The notes beneath the pieces are model-generated. The model ran no database searches, was not told the DNA's origin, and worked only from the letters and a program-made list of their open reading frames with translations. The position numbers and the translations under genes are program-made. A stretch of DNA of 64,000 nucleotides from Acinetobacter pittii (GTDB lineage Bacteria; Pseudomonadota; Gammaproteobacteria; Pseudomonadales; Moraxellaceae). The DNA lies in NCBI RefSeq assembly GCF_034067285.1, contig NZ_CP139286.1, positions 2,604,001 through 2,668,000 on the forward strand, read 5' to 3'. Shown in pieces: positions 1-8,914 of the stretch (position 1 is its first letter; each line of letters begins with the position of its first letter).

Positions 1-742
1 TAAACTTTACCCAGCAGGCGCGACCACTAACTCTGATAACGGTGTAAGTGACATTCGTAAAGTTTATGCAGTCATTGAGCAATTAGAAGAACACCAAGTT
101 CCGTTATTACTTCATGGTGAAGTAACTCATAACCACGTTGATATTTTTGACCGTGAAAAACGCTTCTTAGATGAAGTTTTATCACCGTTATTAAAGCAAT
201 TTCCAAAACTTAAAGTGGTACTTGAGCACATCACAACAAGCGATGCTGCACACTTTGTTTTAGAACAAGACCGCAATGTCGCTGCAACAATCACGCCTCA
301 ACATTTATTATTTAACCGTAATGATATGTTGGTGGGTGGTGTTAAACCGCATTTCTATTGTTTACCAATTTTAAAGCGTCAAACTCACCAGACCACTTTG
401 CTTGAAGTTGCAACTAGCGGTAACCCTAAATTTTTCTTGGGTACAGATAGCGCACCTCACTCGCAAAATGCAAAAGAAAATGCGTGTGGCTGTGCGGGCT
501 GTTATAGTGCGCCTAATGCAATTGAACTTTATGCTCAAGCATTTGATCAAGTGGGTAAATTAGAGCGCCTAGAAGGCTTTGCTAGCCACTTTGGTGCAGA
601 CTTCTACGGTCTACCACGTAATACTTCTACTATTACTTTGGTAAAAGAAGATAACCTCGTTCCAGAATCTTTTGATTATTTAGATGATCAAAAAATTATC
701 CCGCTGCATGCCGGGAAAACGCTGCAATGGAGAAAAGTGTGA
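1..742 (+). CDS. pyrC: Dihydroorotase (3' part, truncated by window edge)
   Basis: C-terminal portion of dihydroorotase, the zinc enzyme that cyclises N-carbamoyl-aspartate in de novo pyrimidine synthesis. The open frame enters from base 2 and contains LLLHGEVT and [10 protein letters not shown], which match the metal-binding histidine segments of class II dihydroorotases. GTDSAPH near the end carries the catalytic aspartate. The C-terminus GKTLQWRKV resembles the E. coli-type PyrC ending. The start lies outside the window, so an internal start near base 215 should not be used. The stop overlaps the beginning of rnt, which suggests cotranscription. Confidence 0.95.
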   Translation, partial: KLYPAGATTNSDNGVSDIRKVYAVIEQLEEHQVPLLLHGEVTHNHVDIFDREKRFLDEVLSPLLKQFPKLKVVLEHITTSDAAHFVLEQDRNVAATITPQHLLFNRNDMLVGGVKPHFYCLPILKRQTHQTTLLEVATSGNPKFFLGTDSAPHSQNAKENACGCAGCYSAPNAIELYAQAFDQVGKLERLEGFASHFGADFYGLPRNTSTITLVKEDNLVPESFDYLDDQKIIPLHAGKTLQWRKV

Positions 743-1389
743 CACAAGAAACCTCTGTCCCGGTCATTGGCCAACGTTTTCGTGGCTTCTTACCTGTTGT
801 TGTTGACGTTGAAACGGCAGGTTTTAATGCCCAGACAGATGCATTGCTAGAAATTGCATGCATTCCAATTGTGTATGATGCTCAGGGACAATTTGTCCCT
901 GGTCCAGCATTTCATGCGCATATTAACCCGTTTGAAGGGGCTAATCTCGACCGCCGTTCGTTAGACTTTATTGGTATTGATCCATTCAATCCGATGCGTA
1001 TGGCAATGGCTGAAGATGAGCGCACCGCATTACGCCGTATTTTTAAATCGGTGAATGAAGTCCGTAAACAGCAACATTGCACCCATGCAGTGCTAGTTGG
1101 TCACAATGCGCATTTTGATCTTGGTTTTTTACAAGCAGCAATTGCACGTACAAGCACAAAAAATCAGAACCCATTCCATAGCTTTTCAGTGATGGATACG
1201 GTTACTTTAAGTGCTGTAATGTTTGGACAAACTGTGCTTGCTAAAGCTTGTATTCAAGCTGGAATTGATTTTGACGGTAAAGAAGCCCATTCTGCTTTGT
1301 ACGATACTCAGAAGACTGCTGAACTGTTTTGCTATATTTTGAACAAACTGTCACCTTACCTCCTTGACAGTTTGGTGGCGGCTTCTTAA
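727..1389 (+). CDS. rnt: Ribonuclease T
   Basis: Three-prime exoribonuclease of the DEDD family that trims tRNA and other stable RNA 3' ends. Visible motifs are ExoI VDVETAG (D27, E29), Exo[12 protein letters not shown] and Exo[17 protein letters not shown]. At 220 aa it has the normal family length. The start is uncertain. An ATG lies at 727, but a GTG at 739 overlaps the pyrC stop as GTGA and has GGAG six bases upstream at 729-732, so 739 may be the true start. It follows pyrC directly and precedes a tRNA-Glu gene. Confidence 0.95.
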   Translation: MEKSVTQETSVPVIGQRFRGFLPVVVDVETAGFNAQTDALLEIACIPIVYDAQGQFVPGPAFHAHINPFEGANLDRRSLDFIGIDPFNPMRMAMAEDERTALRRIFKSVNEVRKQQHCTHAVLVGHNAHFDLGFLQAAIARTSTKNQNPFHSFSVMDTVTLSAVMFGQTVLAKACIQAGIDFDGKEAHSALYDTQKTAELFCYILNKLSPYLLDSLVAAS

Positions 1390-1407
1390 GATACCGCCAT
1401 CCTCAAC

Positions 1408-1483
1408 GTCCCTATCGTCTAGAGGCCTAGGACATCGCCCTTTCACGGCGGTAACCGGGGTTCGAATCCCCGTAGGGACGCCA
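1408..1483 (+). tRNA. tRNA-Glu (anticodon UUC)
   Basis: A 76-nt cloverleaf: acceptor GTCCCTA pairs with TAGGGAC, the anticodon loop is CTTTCAC (anticodon TTC), the T arm is CGGGG-TTCGAAT-CCCCG, and CCA is encoded at 1481-1483. It lies 18 bp after rnt, whose product matures tRNA 3' ends. Confidence 0.97.
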
Positions 1484-1636
1484 TATTCTTTCTTTTAAGA
1501 TTTCTTTTATTTTTAAACGTTCTGTTTATATTTCTAATTTTCTGTATTCCCCCATAAAATACACTTGTGCAAATATATTACCGATCCAGTATTTCCTTTA
1601 CATAGATTTACAATATAATAATTCTTATTTCTATAC

Positions 1637-1651
1637 TGATATTTATTATCA
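1637..1651 (+). promoter_or_regulatory. Fur box upstream of the TonB-dependent receptor
   Basis: TGATATTTATTATCA matches the 7-1-7 Fur consensus TGATAATNATTATCA at every defined position except the sixth. It lies 12 bp upstream of the receptor start codon, between a possible -10 (TATAAT at 1614-1619) and the ribosome binding site. That position fits iron-Fur repression of the receptor gene. Confidence 0.75.
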
Positions 1652-1663
1652 ACAAGGTTTTAA

Positions 1664-3778
1664 ATGGATCTTAAGCTTCGCCTTCTCTCCCTGAGCATCG
1701 CTCAACTATGCTGTATTTCAAGTGCTTTCGCAGAAACCAATGGTTCCTCAACGACGCTTGCTACGATTAAGATTAAAGCCCAACAAGCTGCCGACCAAGC
1801 CTATAAAGTCGATAACTCAAGTAGCGCAACACGTAGCGAAGTCGCATTAAAAGATACGCCACAATCGGTCAGTGTAGTGACTCAAAAAGTAATTGAAGAT
1901 ATTGGTGCGACACGTTTAATCGAAGCGCTTGATTTGGCTGGTGGCGTTACTCGTGCTAATAACTTTGGTGGCCAAGGCTTAACAGGGTTTAATCTCCGTG
2001 GTTTCACTAGCGGTGAGTTTTACCGTAATGGATTCCCGATTAACCGTGGTTATCCAAACGCCCCTGATAGCAATACAATTGAACGTGTGGACGTTTTACG
2101 TGGGCCCTCTTCTAGCTTATATGGCCGTGGTGATCCAGGTGGTACATTTAATCTAATTTCTAAAACACCGAAGTCTGAGCAACAAACCATTTTAGGTGCC
2201 CAGCTGAACAGTGAAGGTTTATATCGCACTACTATAGACACTACAGGCACTATTCCAAATGCAGAAAACATTGGCTATCGCCTCAATGTGATTGCAGAAG
2301 GCGGTGATAGTTATCGTGATCATGTCGAATCCAAACGATATGGAATTGCACCAGTCATCCAATGGCAAGCTTCTGATGCAACCAAAGTTACTTTTGAAGC
2401 AGATATATTACGAAATCAGCATCCACTTGATCGTGGCCAAACACGCTATGCAGGTCAGAAATCATTTAACAGTTCACCCGAAACCTATTTGTGGGAAACA
2501 GGTAAATACAATAATCGACTCTACAATGATAATGACATGACTCAATTACGAGTTGAGCATGACTTGGGAAATGACTGGAAACTTAATGCGGGTGTGCAAT
2601 ATCTACATGGCAAATTATATGGCTATGCGGTAGAGGCAAATGGCATACAGGCCGATGGAGAAACTTTAGACCGAAATTACAACTATCGCGAATTAAAATG
2701 GCAAGATACCGATGCCCAAATTAATCTAACAGGTAAATTCCAACTTTTAGGTCTAGCTCACACTCTTGTAACTGGACTTGAATATGAAAACTACGATTAC
2801 AAGTCATATATTATTCGTTCGGATCCTAAGTCGAATAACTATCCAATCAATATTTATGATCCAGTTTTAGGCCAACCTCTGCCTGAGCTTAAAAATATTA
2901 CGACCCATGACCGCGAAAATCTAAAAACAACTGCCGTTTTTGCACAAGACCAAATCGATTTAAATGAGCGTTTAAGTGCGCTACTGGGTTTACGTTTTGA
3001 GCACTACGAACATGATTACAAAAACCTATTACCAAATACTGCAAACTGGAATACCAGTCATGACGCATTTATTCCACGTTTAGGTTTAGTTTTTAAAGCC
3101 CGTGATGATCTTTCAATCTATAGCAATGCTGCAAAATCGTTTAAACCAAATACAGGGGCTAGCCGTAATGGAGTGGGATTTGACCCAGAAGAAGGTATGG
3201 CTTACGAGTTAGGCTTTAAATGGCAAGCACTCGACAATATGCTATCGGTTGACTCCGCTATTTTCTATGCAAAAAAAGAAAATGTCTTAACCCTCGATCC
3301 TGTAGATTCAGCCTATAAAGTTGCTGCTGGTGAAGTCCGTAGCCAAGGTATTGAGCTAAATATTGCAGGGCAAATCACTCCGGCTTGGAAAATTATTGGT
3401 GGATATGCCTATACAGATGCAGAAGTCAGCAAAGATAATACTTTGAAAAAAGGAACTGCTTTAGCCAACATTCCAAAGAATAGTTTTAACCTTTTAAATA
3501 TCTATGAATTTCAAGCCGGCCCTTTACAAGGCTTAGGTCTGGGCATTAATCAAAAATATATTGATAAGCGTGCAGGACAAACCGCCAATAGTACTTACAC
3601 CATGAAAGGTTATGCGGTTACAGATTTGGTTTCTTATTATCAGGCGACGCCGAAACTTCGTCTTAACTTAGATGTGAAGAACATTTTTGATAAAGTTTAT
3701 GATGAAAGTGCCTTTAATTTATATGCTTATCCGGGTGAATCACGTACGGTTCAATTGGGTATGAGCTATACATTCTAA
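1664..3778 (+). CDS. TonB-dependent siderophore receptor
   Basis: Outer-membrane gated beta-barrel for ferric-siderophore uptake, 704 aa. A Sec signal peptide (about residues 1-23, ending SAFA) is followed by a plug domain with TPQSVSVVTQ and the IERVDVLRGPSSSLYGRGDP segment typical of FhuA/FhuE/FoxA-type receptors. The remainder is barrel and ends in a terminal aromatic residue (GMSYTF). A Fur-like site directly upstream supports a role in iron uptake. No siderophore synthesis or ABC uptake genes adjoin it, so the ligand (hydroxamate xenosiderophore or other) cannot be assigned from this sequence. A weak AAGG sits before the ATG. Confidence 0.93.
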   Translation: MDLKLRLLSLSIAQLCCISSAFAETNGSSTTLATIKIKAQQAADQAYKVDNSSSATRSEVALKDTPQSVSVVTQKVIEDIGATRLIEALDLAGGVTRANNFGGQGLTGFNLRGFTSGEFYRNGFPINRGYPNAPDSNTIERVDVLRGPSSSLYGRGDPGGTFNLISKTPKSEQQTILGAQLNSEGLYRTTIDTTGTIPNAENIGYRLNVIAEGGDSYRDHVESKRYGIAPVIQWQASDATKVTFEADILRNQHPLDRGQTRYAGQKSFNSSPETYLWETGKYNNRLYNDNDMTQLRVEHDLGNDWKLNAGVQYLHGKLYGYAVEANGIQADGETLDRNYNYRELKWQDTDAQINLTGKFQLLGLAHTLVTGLEYENYDYKSYIIRSDPKSNNYPINIYDPVLGQPLPELKNITTHDRENLKTTAVFAQDQIDLNERLSALLGLRFEHYEHDYKNLLPNTANWNTSHDAFIPRLGLVFKARDDLSIYSNAAKSFKPNTGASRNGVGFDPEEGMAYELGFKWQALDNMLSVDSAIFYAKKENVLTLDPVDSAYKVAAGEVRSQGIELNIAGQITPAWKIIGGYAYTDAEVSKDNTLKKGTALANIPKNSFNLLNIYEFQAGPLQGLGLGINQKYIDKRAGQTANSTYTMKGYAVTDLVSYYQATPKLRLNLDVKNIFDKVYDESAFNLYAYPGESRTVQLGMSYTF

Positions 3779-3782
3779 GAAA

Positions 3783-3813
3783 ATGCGCCATTTCAGTTAT
3801 TGAAATGGCGCAT
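3783..3813. terminator. Hairpin between convergent genes
   Basis: Perfect 13-bp stem (ATGCGCCATTTCA, loop GTTAT, TGAAATGGCGCAT) immediately after the receptor stop and before the stop of the convergent oxidoreductase gene. The downstream U-tract is poor on the plus strand, so its efficiency as an intrinsic terminator is uncertain. Confidence 0.6.
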
Positions 3814-3818
3814 CTGGT

Positions 3819-5063
3819 TTACGCAGACTTACGTGAATTCACTTGTCCTTGAATCACCGCTTTAATATTACCTTTGGCATAATTTAAAAACACTACTAGT
3901 GGTGAAAGTTTTGGATTTGGTTTTTTACCCTTACCAATGGTTTTAAATTGAGCGGCATACCAAATAATTTCCATAATTGCCATTTTATCGACAAAAGGTA
4001 AGCCTGTTTTAATTGGTTTTACGGCGTAACGTACATCTTGCCCTGCAATTAAACGTTCTGTTAAATCCGTTTCCACGGCAAATGGACGAGCAATACCAAT
4101 AAAGTCACATGCTCCACTTTCAAGTGCAGCGTTCATGCCTTCTACAGTACGGAAACCGCCTGTCACCATGAGTTTACATTTAACATGCTGGCGGATTTTC
4201 TCTGCAAAATCTAAAAAGTATGCTTCACGTGCAATCGTGCTTGCTTTACGTTTATCCGCCTTAGCTCCAGCCATTGCTGGTGCCTCATAAGTACCACCTG
4301 AAATTTCAATTAAATCGATACCAGCTTCATCCACTGCTTTAAACACAGAAATTACATCTTCTTCGCTAATTCCACCCCGTTGGAAGTCGGCCGAGTTAAG
4401 CTTCACTGAAATGATAAAATTATCCGAAGTCGCTTCACGTACCGCTTTATAAACCTCGAGTAAAAAACGAGTACGATTCTCAACGGAACCGCCCCATTGA
4501 TCTGTACGCTTATTGGTTAATGGCGATAAAAACTGGCTAATTAAATATCCATGTGCACCATGTAATTGTACTCCTTCAAAACCTGCTTTTTCACAGATTT
4601 GAGCTGCTGTGGCAAAGCGTTTAATAATATCTAGAATCTCTTCATGAGTTAATTCACGTGGTGTTCCAAACATGGTTGCTAATGCTGGACTAAAAGGTAC
4701 TGCTGATGGTGCTACAGTTTCTTTATTTAAACCTTTTGGACACTGGCGACCTGGATGCGATAATTGAATCAACTGAACCATGCCATATTTTTTACCTAAT
4801 GCCGCCCACTCTTTTAAGCGCTCTAAGTCACGTTCAGTTTCAATAACAACAACACCCGGTTCATTTTTTGCTCCGGCATTTACCATGACATTACCAGTAA
4901 TTGCACAGCCAAGTTCACCTTTTGCCCATGCACCATATAGACCCAAATGTAAGTCATTTGGTTGGCCTTCATAATTTGCAAGCGCTTCACTCATTGCGCC
5001 TTTAATAATTCGGTTTTTAAAGGTGGTATTGCGTATCGTGATGGGTTGAGCAATCTGGTTCAT
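3819..5063 (-). CDS. NADH:flavin oxidoreductase, Old Yellow Enzyme family
   Basis: FMN-dependent ene-reductase-like protein, 414 aa, with one TIM-barrel domain. Family signatures are LHGAHGYLISQFLSP (active-site His and FMN contacts) followed by NKRTDQWGGSVENR. The C-terminal phosphate-binding segment is MVTGGFRT with GIARPFA. There is no C-terminal 4Fe-4S/NAD(P) domain, so it is an OYE-like enzyme and not a full 2,4-dienoyl-CoA reductase. Natural substrates are unknown; relatives reduce electrophilic alkenes and nitro compounds. It is monocistronic. The start ATG is preceded by GAGGTTAACC, and its promoter overlaps an 18-bp palindrome. Confidence 0.88.
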   Translation of the reverse strand: MNQIAQPITIRNTTFKNRIIKGAMSEALANYEGQPNDLHLGLYGAWAKGELGCAITGNVMVNAGAKNEPGVVVIETERDLERLKEWAALGKKYGMVQLIQLSHPGRQCPKGLNKETVAPSAVPFSPALATMFGTPRELTHEEILDIIKRFATAAQICEKAGFEGVQLHGAHGYLISQFLSPLTNKRTDQWGGSVENRTRFLLEVYKAVREATSDNFIISVKLNSADFQRGGISEEDVISVFKAVDEAGIDLIEISGGTYEAPAMAGAKADKRKASTIAREAYFLDFAEKIRQHVKCKLMVTGGFRTVEGMNAALESGACDFIGIARPFAVETDLTERLIAGQDVRYAVKPIKTGLPFVDKMAIMEIIWYAAQFKTIGKGKKPNPKLSPLVVFLNYAKGNIKAVIQGQVNSRKSA

Positions 5064-5086
5064 GGTTAACCTCTTTTTTTGATTTT

Positions 5087-5104
5087 TTAGAGCAATTGCT
5101 CTAA
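5087..5104. promoter_or_regulatory. Perfect palindromic operator of the OYE gene
   Basis: TTAGAGCAATTGCTCTAA is an 18-bp perfect inverted repeat overlapping the -10/+1 region of the leftward promoter at 5103-5130. Its size and position are typical of a TetR- or MarR-family repressor site. No regulator gene lies next to it, so the regulator would be encoded elsewhere. Confidence 0.7.
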
Positions 5105-5130
5105 TTTAAATGAGTTATTGGGCATGTCAA
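5103..5130 (-). promoter_or_regulatory. Sigma-70 promoter of the OYE gene
   Basis: Reading leftward, a perfect -35 TTGACA (5125-5130) is followed after 16 bp by the -10-like TAAATT (5103-5108). Transcription would enter the palindrome at 5087-5104 and then the ribosome binding site. Confidence 0.65.
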
Positions 5131-5250
5131 GGCATAATCGATAACTGACAATAGCACATGTCAATTTTAAAAAATATAAAAATATGCAACTTTTTGCATA
5201 AAATACAAATTTTAATTATTTTATTTAAAAACAAATAATTAAGATCTTTT

Positions 5251-6843
5251 TTAAAGAGATGCTCTAATTAATTGTCTGGTATATTCAGTTTGAGGCTTAG
5301 AAAATAGGAGTTCAGTTTCCTGATATTCGACAACTTTTGCACGACGTAATACCATCACTTTATGGCACAGTGCTTTCACTATATTGAGATCATGACTAAT
5401 AAAAATATAACTTAACTGCTCGGTTTGCTGTAATTGTCTCAACAACTTGATCATAGCTTTTTGCGTGGTCCGATCTAAGGCAGAGGTAGGTTCATCCAAA
5501 ATTAAAAGTTTAGGCTGAACCACCAAAGCTCTAGCTAAAGCCACGCGTTGACGTTGTCCACCTGAAAGTTCATGAGGATAACGATGTTGAAAATCTCCAG
5601 CCAATTCAACCTTTACCAATACAGATTCAACTTGCTGCTTTATCTCTTTTTCATTCACAGCTTTTAACTTTAACCCTTCAGCAATAATCTGCCCTACTGT
5701 CATACGCGGGTTTAAACTGCCAAATGGGTCTTGGAAAACAAGTTGAAAATCTGATCTCATCAACCGTAGCACTTTTGGCTGTAGCTGATTCAAATCTTGC
5801 CCTAAAAAAACAATCTGCCCTTTACTCTGAATAAGCTGAACCAAAGCGAAGGCTAAAGATGACTTACCAGCACCACTTTCACCAACCACCCCAAGCGATT
5901 CACCTAGAGCAAGGTCAAAACTCAAATCTTCTATTGCGGTGAAATATCCTTGAATACGATTTAAAATTCCTTTTCTTATTGGAAACTGTACGCTGAGGTG
6001 CTGTACTGATAAAACGTTTTGTTGAGCGGATTTAGGCTCTACACTTCCAAAATCATGATCTAATAACTGTGCTGTATAAACTGTTTTAGGGTTTGTAAAA
6101 ATTTGGCTCAGTTCACCTTCTTCTACTACACGCCCACTTTGCAATACAATAAGTTTCTCAGCATAGCGATGTACTAAATTTAGGTCATGGCTAATTAAAA
6201 TAAGTGCCATTCCATATTTGCTTTGCAAAGATTTTAATAGCTCTAAAATCTGTATCTGTAAAACCACGTCCAATGCAGTAGTAGGCTCATCAGCAATTAA
6301 AATTTTAGGCTGAAACGCCAATGTCATCGCAATCATGACACGTTGTCTTTGTCCCCCAGAAAGCTCATGCGGATAACGTTTTAAAATTTGCTCTGGTTCA
6401 ACAATTCCCACATCTTTAAGCAGTTCAACTATTTTTTGTCGAATTTCAAGTTTTGAGAAACCCGATAATATAAGGTTTTCCCCTATAATTTTTTCAACAC
6501 GATGAAGCGGATTTAATGCAGTAGCAGGCTCCTGAAAAATCATAGCGATTTGGCGACCACGTAAATTTGATTGAGCTCTCTCATTTAACTCAAGCATGTT
6601 TTGTGAGCCAATCCAGACCTGACCTGTTATTTCTAATTTTTCTTGTAGCAACCCCATTATTGCTAAGCAGCTCATCGATTTACCTGAACCACTTTCACCC
6701 ACAATAGCAAGTGTTTCCCCTTCATTTAAGTGGAAATTCAGGTCATCCAATAAAACCTTGTGAGCTTTGGTTTGAACTGCAAGATGCTTTACCTTTAATA
6801 ATGTTGAAACGTTGTTTAAATTATTTTCTTGGGTCAAACGCAT
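5251..6843 (-). CDS. yejF: Peptide ABC transporter, fused double ATP-binding protein (YejF-like)
   Basis: ATPase of an oligopeptide importer with two ABC modules in tandem, 530 aa. Module 1 has Walker A GESGSGKS, signature LSGGQRQR and Walker B ILIADEPTT. Module 2 has GESGAGKS, LSGGQRQR and LLILDEPTSA. The ATG at 6843 is preferred because GGGGAGG lies just upstream; an in-frame TTG at 6861 overlaps that ribosome binding site. The gene overlaps the end of yejE, so translation is probably coupled. Family knowledge: YejABEF imports microcin C and oligopeptides, and relatives import murein peptides. Confidence 0.92.
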   Translation of the reverse strand: MRLTQENNLNNVSTLLKVKHLAVQTKAHKVLLDDLNFHLNEGETLAIVGESGSGKSMSCLAIMGLLQEKLEITGQVWIGSQNMLELNERAQSNLRGRQIAMIFQEPATALNPLHRVEKIIGENLILSGFSKLEIRQKIVELLKDVGIVEPEQILKRYPHELSGGQRQRVMIAMTLAFQPKILIADEPTTALDVVLQIQILELLKSLQSKYGMALILISHDLNLVHRYAEKLIVLQSGRVVEEGELSQIFTNPKTVYTAQLLDHDFGSVEPKSAQQNVLSVQHLSVQFPIRKGILNRIQGYFTAIEDLSFDLALGESLGVVGESGAGKSSLAFALVQLIQSKGQIVFLGQDLNQLQPKVLRLMRSDFQLVFQDPFGSLNPRMTVGQIIAEGLKLKAVNEKEIKQQVESVLVKVELAGDFQHRYPHELSGGQRQRVALARALVVQPKLLILDEPTSALDRTTQKAMIKLLRQLQQTEQLSYIFISHDLNIVKALCHKVMVLRRAKVVEYQETELLFSKPQTEYTRQLIRASL

Positions 6844-7831
6844 CACGGGCCGCCTCCCCAATATAAATTAAAAGTGAAAGAACAATTGCCAGACTAAAAA
6901 ATCCTGAAATTGCTAGCCATGGTGCATCTAAGTTATTTTTACCTTGTAGCAACAACTCGCCTAATGAAGCTGCATCGGGTGGCAAACCATACCCTAAAAA
7001 ATCAAGAGCAGTTAAAGCGCTAATATTAGTCGTTAAAATAAATGGTAATTGAGACAAACTCGAGCTCATCGCATTTGGCAAAATATGCCTAAAAATAATA
7101 GCGCGATCAGTCACTCCCAATACTTGGGCTGCACGAACATAATCTAGCTGGCGAGCTTTTAAAAACTCTGCTCTAACGATGCCCACCAAAACGGTCCAGC
7201 CAAAAAATAGCATAATAAAAAATAGCCAATATACGTTTGGTACAAACATACTGACTAAAATCATGACCATAAAAAGCATGGGTAAGCCATTCCAGACTTC
7301 AATCAATCTTTGTCCTAATAAATCGACCCAGCCACCGTAGTAACCTTGAATGGCGCCTACAGTAATTCCAAATAAAGCGGAACAAAAGGTTAAGGCTAAA
7401 CCAAAAAGTAACGACACTCTTAAGCCATAAAGAATACGGGCAAAAACATCCCTGCCCTGATCATCTGTTCCTAACCAGTTTTGTTTGGAGGGTGGTGATG
7501 GCACCGGAACGGCCAAGTCTAGATTGGGCGTTTGATAAGAAAACTTAACGAGTGGCCAAACTGTCCAACCTTTAGCCTCAATAAGTGCTTGTACGGCGGG
7601 GTCTTTATAATCAGCTTCTGTTTCAAACACACCACCAAACGTGGTTTCTGGATATGTTTTTAGCACAGGCAAATAGTAAGAACCTTCATACTTCACTAAC
7701 AGTGGTTTATCGTTAGTGATCAACTCCGCAGCTAATGACAAAACCAAAATCAGACTAAATAAAATAAAGCTGGCCCAGCCCAATTTATGCTGTCTAAAGC
7801 GCTGTAGTCGAGTCCGCACAATCAAAGACAT
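6821..7831 (-). CDS. yejE: Peptide ABC transporter permease (YejE-like)
   Basis: Inner-membrane permease of the DppC/OppC class, 336 aa. It has an N-terminal transmembrane segment (about residues 17-35), a periplasmic insert containing NWLGTDDQGRDVFARILYG, and a C-terminal five-helix permease core. The EAA loop for contact with the ATPase is EFLKARQLDYVRAAQVLG. The long insert before NWLGTD is typical of the YejE subgroup. Its ATG overlaps the yejB stop (TAATG), and its 3' end overlaps yejF. Confidence 0.92.
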   Translation of the reverse strand: MSLIVRTRLQRFRQHKLGWASFILFSLILVLSLAAELITNDKPLLVKYEGSYYLPVLKTYPETTFGGVFETEADYKDPAVQALIEAKGWTVWPLVKFSYQTPNLDLAVPVPSPPSKQNWLGTDDQGRDVFARILYGLRVSLLFGLALTFCSALFGITVGAIQGYYGGWVDLLGQRLIEVWNGLPMLFMVMILVSMFVPNVYWLFFIMLFFGWTVLVGIVRAEFLKARQLDYVRAAQVLGVTDRAIIFRHILPNAMSSSLSQLPFILTTNISALTALDFLGYGLPPDAASLGELLLQGKNNLDAPWLAISGFFSLAIVLSLLIYIGEAARDAFDPRK

Positions 7832-8883
7832 TATTTGTCCCCTTGTGCGTCAAAATGAATTCGAGGATCAATCCATTGATACAACACATCACAAATGAGA
7901 CGTAAAATTAGGCTAAATAAAGTAAAGAAAAATAAAACCCCAAAAATAACAGGATAGTCACGCTGGACAAGGGCTTCAAAGCCCAGCAATCCCACCCCAT
8001 CTAAATGAAAGATAATTTCTACAAACAGGTTACCCACAAAGAAAATACCCGCTAACACCTCTGGCAATCCTGCGAGCACAACTAAAATGGCATTACGAAA
8101 TACATGTTTATATAACACCTGTTGGCCATTCAATCCTTTTGCATAGGCTGCCAAAACGTAAGGTTTATTGAGTTCTTCTAAAAATGAGTATTTAGTTAAA
8201 TAGGTTAAACTGGCAAAACCGCCTAATACCATCGTAATCAGTGGCAAAGTCATATGCCATAAATAATCGGTAACTTGGCCCCAAAGACTAAGTTGATGAA
8301 AGTTATCCGATACTAAATTTTGTAAGGGAAACCATTGGAAATAAGAGCCGCCCGCAAAAAAAACAACTAACAGAATGGCAAATACAAAACTTGGTACAGC
8401 ATATCCCACCACAAGAACTAATGAGGTGGACCGATCGAACCACGAACCTTGTTGTCTTGCCTTCTTAATTCCCAGCGGAATAGAAATAAAATAAATCAGA
8501 AAAGTGCTCACCAGCCCAAGTGAAATTGAAACAGGTATTTTTTCCCACAACAATTGCACAACAGGCTTGTCTTTAAAGAAACTTTGCCCAAAATCTAAAG
8601 TTAAATAACCTTTTAACATTAGAAAAAAACGTTCAGGAGCAGAACGATCAAAGCCGTACTGAGCCTTAATTTGTTCAACCATTTCAGGGCTTAAACCTTG
8701 AGCACCTTGATAATAAGTTTCTGCACTCAATGCACGACCAATTCCCAAATCGCTTTGTGCCTGATGTATTGCTTGCTCAACTGGCCCACCCGGTGCAATT
8801 TGCACAACCACAAAGTTAATCAATAAAATGACAAGCAATGTGGGAATCATTAAAAGAAGTCGCTTGAGAATATATGAACCCAT
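7831..8883 (-). CDS. yejB: Peptide ABC transporter permease (YejB-like)
   Basis: DppB/OppB-class permease, 350 aa. It starts MGSYILKRLLLMIPTLL (first transmembrane helix) followed by VVQIAPGGPVEQ, the usual OppB N-terminal signature. The region QIKAQYGFDRSAPERF and the EAA loop (ELNKPYVLAAYAKGLN) are intact. It lies between yejA and yejE with one-base stop/start overlap downstream and a 31-bp gap to yejA upstream, so it forms one transporter operon with them. Confidence 0.93.
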   Translation of the reverse strand: MGSYILKRLLLMIPTLLVILLINFVVVQIAPGGPVEQAIHQAQSDLGIGRALSAETYYQGAQGLSPEMVEQIKAQYGFDRSAPERFFLMLKGYLTLDFGQSFFKDKPVVQLLWEKIPVSISLGLVSTFLIYFISIPLGIKKARQQGSWFDRSTSLVLVVGYAVPSFVFAILLVVFFAGGSYFQWFPLQNLVSDNFHQLSLWGQVTDYLWHMTLPLITMVLGGFASLTYLTKYSFLEELNKPYVLAAYAKGLNGQQVLYKHVFRNAILVVLAGLPEVLAGIFFVGNLFVEIIFHLDGVGLLGFEALVQRDYPVIFGVLFFFTLFSLILRLICDVLYQWIDPRIHFDAQGDK

Positions 8884-8914
8884 ATAACAGGATTTCCTTT
8901 ATGGCAGGTGCTTT

